Shown here: in pieces, positions 59,701 to 64,000 of the stretch
Position numbering within the stretch: the first letter of the stretch is position 1
Layout of the letters: the number at the start of each line of letters is the position of its first letter
From: Branchinecta lynchi
Taxonomy: Eukaryota; Arthropoda; Branchiopoda; Anostraca; Branchinectidae
Length of the DNA stretch: 64,000 bases
Reading direction: 5' to 3'
Assembly (NCBI GenBank): GCA_023053575.1
Contig: JAKZAP010000029.1
Coordinates: forward strand, 248,001 to 312,000
The notes under the pieces: model-generated
What the model was told of the DNA's origin: nothing
The model's database searches: none
What the model saw: the letters and a program-made list of their open reading frames with translations, nothing else
Program-made: the position numbers and the translations under genes

Positions 59701-62700
59701 ATAAGGTTGGTTTTCCCAAATGGTTTGTTTTCTCACAAGGTTTGTTTTCCCACTAGGTTGGTTTTCCCACAAGGTTTGTTTTCCCACAAGGTTGGTTTTC
59801 CCACAAGGTTTGTTTTCCCACAAGGTTTGTTTACCCACAATGTTTGTTTTCCCACAAGGTTGGTTTTCCCGAAAGGTTTGTTTCCCCACAAGGTTTGTTT
59901 TCCCACTGTGTTGGTTTTCCCAAAAGGTTCGCTTTCCCACAAGGTTGGTTTTCCCACAAGGTTGGTTTTCCCACAAGGTTGGTTTTCCCGCAGGGTTTGT
60001 TTTCTCACAAGGTTTGTTTTCCCACTAGGTTGTTTTTCCCACTAGGTTGGTTTTCCCACAAGGTTTGTTTTCCCACAAGCTTTGTTTTCCCCCAAGGTTG
60101 TTTTTCCCACTAGGTTGGTTTTCCCACAAGGTTTGTTTTCCCACAAGCTTTGTTTTCCCCCGAGGTTTGTTTTCCCGCAAGGTTGGTTTACCCACAAGGT
60201 TTGTTTTCCCACTGTGTTGGTTTTCCCAAAAGGTTCGCTTTCCCGCAAGGTTGGTTTTCCCACAAGGTTTGTTTCCCCACAAGGTTTGTTTTCCCACAAG
60301 GTTTGTTTTCCCACAAGGTTGGTTTTCCCGAAAGGTTTGTTTCCCCACAAGGTTGGTTTTCCCACAAGGTTGGTTTTCCCGCAGGGTTTGTTTTCCCACA
60401 AGGTTAGTTTTCCCGCAAGGTTTGTTTCCCCACAAGGTTTGTTTTCCCACTGTGTTGGTTTTCCCAAAAGGTTCGCTTTCCCACAAGGTTGGTTTTCCCA
60501 CAAGGTTGGTTTTCCCACAAGGTTGGTTTTCCCGCAGGGTTGCTTTCCCCATGAGGTTGGTTTTCCCACAAGGTTTGTTTTCTCACAAGGTTTGTTTTCC
60601 CACTAGGTTGTTTTTTCCACTAGGTTGGTTTTCCCACAAGGTTTGTTTTCCCACAAGCTTTGTTTTCCCCCAAGGTTGGTTTTCCCGCAGGGTTTGTTTT
60701 CCCACAAGGTTAGTTTTCCCGCAAGGTTTGTTTCCCCACAAGGTTTGTTTTCCCACAAGGTTTGTTTTCCCACTGTGTTGGTTTTCCCAAAAGGTTCGCT
60801 TTCCCACAAGGTTGGTTTTCCCACAAGGTTGGTTTTCCCACAAGGTTGGTTTTCCCGCAGGGTTGCTTTCCCCATAAGGTTGGTTTTCCCACAAGGTTTT
60901 GTTTTCCCACAAGGTTTGTTTCCCCACAAGGTTTGTTTCCCCACAAGGTTTGTTTCCCCACAAGGTTTGTTTTCCCACAAGGATTGTTTTCTCACAAGGT
61001 TTGTTTTCCCACAAGGTTTGTTTCCCGACAAGGTTTGTTTCCCCACAAGGTTTGTTTTCCCACAAGGTTAGTTTTCCCACAAGGTTTGTTTCCCCACATG
61101 GTTTGTTTCCCCACAAGGTTTGTTTTCCCACAAGGATTGTTTTCTCACAAGGTTTGTTTTCCCACTGTGTTGGTTTTCCCAAGAGGTTCGCTTTCCCGCA
61201 AGGTTCGCTTTCCCGCAAGGTTGGTTTTCCCACAAGGTTTGTTTTCTCACAAGGTTTGTTTTCCCACTAGGTTTGTTTCCCCACAAGGTTTGTTTTCTCA
61301 CAAGGTTTTTTTTTCCCACAAGGTTTGTTTCCCCACAAGGTTTCTTTCCCCACAAGGTTTGTTTTCCCACAAGGATTGTTTTCTCACAAGGTTTGTTTTC
61401 CCACTGTGTTGGTTTTCCCAAGAGGTTCGCTTTCCCGCAAGGTTCGCTTTCCCGCAAGGTTGGTTTTCCCACAAGGTTTTTTTTCTCACAAGGTTTGTTT
61501 TCCCACTAGGTTTGTTTCCCCACAAGGTTTGTTTTCGCACAAGGTTTGTTTTCCCACAAGGTTTGTTTTCCCACAAGGTTTGTTTTCCCACAAGGTTTGT
61601 TTTGCCACAAGGTTGGTTTTCCAGAAAGGTTTGTTTCCCCACAAGGTTGGTTTTCCCACAAGGTTTGTTTTCCCGCAGGGTTTGTTTTCCCACAAGGTTT
61701 GTTTTCCCACTGTGTTGGTTTTCCCAAAAGGTTCGCTTTCCCGCAAGGTTGGTTTTCCCACAAGGTTGGTTTTCCCGCAGGGTTTGTTTCCCCATAAGGT
61801 TGGTTTTCCCACAAGGTTTGTTTTCTCACAAGGTTTGTTTTCCCACTAGGTTGGTTTTCCCACAAGGTTTGTTTTCCCACAAGGTTTGTTTACCCACAAG
61901 GTTTGTTTTCCCCCAAGGTTGGTTTTCCCGCAAGGTTGGTTTTCCCGCAAGGTTAGTTTTCCCACAAGGTCTGATTTAACACAATGTTTGTTTTCCCACA
62001 AGGTTGGTTTTCCCGAAAGGTTTGTTTCCCCACAAGGTTGGTTTTCTCACAAGGTTGGTTTTCCCGCAGGGTTTGTTTTCCCACAAGGTTAGTTTTCCCG
62101 CAAGGTTTCTTTTCCCACAAGGTTGGTTTTCCCGAAAGGTTTGTTTCCCCACAAGGTTGGTTTTCCCACAAGGTTGGTTTTCCCGCAGGGTTTGTTTTCC
62201 CACAAGGTTAGTTTTCCCGCAAGGTTTGTTTCCCCACAAGGTTTGTTTTCCCACAAGGTTTATTTTCCCACTGTGTTGGTTTTCCCAAAAGGTTCGCTTT
62301 CCCACAAGGTTGGTTTTCCCACAAGGTTGGTTTTCCCACAAGGTTGGTTTTCCCGCAGGGTAGCTTTCCCTATAAGGTTGGTTTTCCCACAAGGTTTTTT
62401 TTCTCACAAGGTTTGTTTTCCCACTAGGTTGTTTTTCCCACTAGGTTGGTTTTCCCACAAGGTTTGTTTTCCCACAAGCTTTGTTTTCCCCCAAGGTTGG
62501 TTTTCCCGCAGGGTTTGTTTTCCCACAAGGTTAGTTTTCCCACAAGGTTTGTTTCCCCACAAGGTTTGTTTTCCCACAAGGTTTGTTTTCCCACTGTGTT
62601 GGTTTTCCCAAAAGGTTCACTTTCCCACAAGGTTGGTTTTCCCACAAGGTTGGTTTTCCCGCAGGGTTGCTTTCCCCATAAGGTTGGTTTTCCCACAAGG

Positions 62701-63222
62701 TTTGTTTTCTCACAAGGTTTGTTTTCCCACTAGGTTGTTTTTCCCACTAGGTTGGTTTTCCCACAAGGTTTGTTTTCCCACAAGCTTTGTTTTCCCCCAA
62801 GGTTGTTTTTCCCACTAGGTTGGTTTTCCCACAAGGTTTGTTTTCCCACAAGCTTTGTTTTCCCCCAAGGTTTGTTTTCCCACAAAGTTGGTTTCTCCCG
62901 AAAGGTTTGTTTCCCCACAAGGTTGGTTTTCCCACAAGGTTGGTTTTCCCACAGGGTTTGTTTTCCCACAAGGTTAGTTTTCCCGCAAGGTTTGTTTCCC
63001 CACAAGGTTTGTTTTCCCACAAGGTTTGTTTTCCCACTGTGTTGGTTTTACCAAAAGTTTCTCTTTCCCAAAAGGTTGGTTTTCCCACAAGGTTGGTTTT
63101 CCCACATGGTTGGTTTTCCCGCAGGGTTTGTTTCCCCATAAGGTTGGAATTCCCACAAGGTTTGTTTTCTCACAAGGTTTGTTTTCCCACTAGGTTGGTT
63201 TTCCCACAAGGTTTGTTTTCCC

Positions 63223-64000
63223 CAAAACCAACACAGTGGGAAAACAAACCTTGTGAGAAAACAATCCTTGTGGGAAAACAAACCTTGTGGGGAAACAAAC
63301 CTTGTGGGGAAACAAACCTTGTGGGAAAACTAACCTGGTGGGAAAACAAACCTTGTGGGAAAACCAACCTTATGGGGAAAGCAACCCTGCGGGAAAACCA
63401 ACCTTATGGGAAAACCAACCTTGTGGGAAAGCGAACCTTTTGGGAAAACCAACACAGTGGGAAAAAAACCTTGTGGGAAAACTAACCTTGTGGGAAAACA
63501 AACCTTGCGGGAAAACTAACCTTGTGGGAAAACAAAACCTGCGGTAAAACCAACCTTGTGGGAAAACCAACCTTGTGGGGAAACAAACCTTTCGGGAAAA
63601 CCAACCTTGTGGGAAAACAAACCTTGTGGGAAAACAAACCTTATGGGGAAAGCGACCCTGCGGGAAAACCAACCTTGTGGGAAAACCAACCTTGTGGGAA
63701 AGCGAACCTTTTGGGAAAACCAACACAGTGGGAAAACAAACCTTGTGGGAAAACCAACCTTGCGGGAAAACCAACCTTGTGGGAAAACAAACCTTGTGGG
63801 AGAACAAACCTTGTGGGAAAACAAACCTTATGCTGAAAGCAACCCTGCGGGAAAACCAACCTTGTGGGAAAACCAACCTTGTGGGAAAGCGAACCTTTTG
63901 GGAAAACCAACACAGTGGGAAAACAAACCTTGTGGGAAAACCAACCTTGCGGGAAAACCAACCTTGTGGGAAAACAAACCTTGTGGGAAAACAAACCTTG
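63223..64000 (-). repeat. 17-bp satellite array, inverted orientation
   Basis: After TTTTCCCC at about 63222 the sequence continues as AAAACCAACACAGTGGG, the reverse complement of the ACTGTGTTGGTTTTCCC unit, and stays in reverse orientation to the end of the window. Read on the minus strand, its variant order resembles the 54-57 kb part of the forward array. The junction is a tail-to-tail inversion with no unique sequence between arms. Confidence 0.95.

Larger units (their letters stand above)
8880..63222 (+). repeat. 17-bp satellite array, forward orientation
   Basis: More than 54 kb of uninterrupted tandem 17-bp units, consensus ACAAGGTTTGTTTTCCC. Common variants include ACAAGGTTGGTTTTCCC, ACAAGGTTAGTTTTCCC, ACTGTGTTGGTTTTCCC, AAAAGGTTCGCTTTCCC, GCAGGGTTGCTTTCCCC, ATAAGGTTGGTTTTCCC, ACTAGGTTGTTTTTCCC, ACAAGCTTTGTTTTCCC, GAAAGGTTTGTTTCCCC, ACAAGGATTGTTTTCTC and ACAAGGTCTGATTTAAC. 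They recur in fixed local order, giving higher-order structure. Unit length is almost always 17; occasional 16- and 18-bp units come from one-base changes in the C run or T run. No gene, RNA gene or second mobile element interrupts it. The long frames in it start at TTG or GTG and are by-products of the period. Confidence 0.98.

Noticed and set aside
62787..63485. 232-codon frame crossing the inversion
   Set aside because: It simply reads the forward repeat and then the reverse-complement repeat; no ATG start and no gene-like composition.
8880..64000. CRISPR array
   Set aside because: Units are contiguous 17-mers without unique spacers, in eukaryotic DNA.
8880..64000. Telomeric repeat
   Set aside because: The 17-bp unit is not a known telomere motif, and the array reverses orientation within the window; a subtelomeric or pericentromeric location remains possible but unsupported.

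Overview
The window is eukaryotic, most likely from an invertebrate animal. It holds the 3' part of a retrovirus-like Ty3/gypsy element (1 to about 8879) whose 3' LTR abuts a very long 17-bp satellite array (8880 to 64000, where the window ends). There are no bacterial features, no RNA genes and no recognisable host genes. The animal assignment rests on the baculovirus-F/errantivirus-type envelope gene and a TATA plus TCAGTC initiator in the LTR. The species cannot be named from the sequence.

Retroelement, in order: the end of pol (RNase H C-terminus, HHCC and DDE integrase, GPY/F-like module, then an unusually long Ser/Pro/acidic tail); a short spacer with a bulged hairpin; an intact 189-codon ORF on the opposite strand encoding a coiled-coil protein; a 640-codon envelope gene preceded by a strong 3' splice site; a 294-codon gene of unknown function with a Cys cluster, basic patches and an acidic/aromatic C-terminus; about 1 kb of 3' untranslated DNA; a polypurine tract; and a 3' LTR of about 789 bp with TATA box, initiator and AATAAA. 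The 5' LTR, gag, protease and most of reverse transcriptase lie outside the window. All visible ORFs are uninterrupted, so the copy looks young.

Satellite: tandem 17-bp units, consensus ACAAGGTTTGTTTTCCC, in a limited set of variants that recur in fixed neighbourhoods. The array has grown by large multi-unit duplications: an approximately 8.25-kb block present twice (22.1-30.4 and 30.8-39.0 kb), a 2822-bp block present twice (45.2-50.8 kb, exactly 166 units per period), a 2294-bp-period block (12.9-17.3 kb), and smaller 390-, 612-, 629- and 830-bp-period duplications. At about 63223 the orientation flips and the array continues as its reverse complement. Because 17 is coprime to 3 and the consensus has no stop on either strand, every frame reads long and open. 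These ORFs nearly all lack ATG and are not genes.

Most worth following up: the complex retrovirus-like layout (antisense coiled-coil ORF plus a regulator-like 3' ORF), and the higher-order organisation of the satellite, including its inversion and its recurrent matches to Rel/kB and E2F site consensuses.
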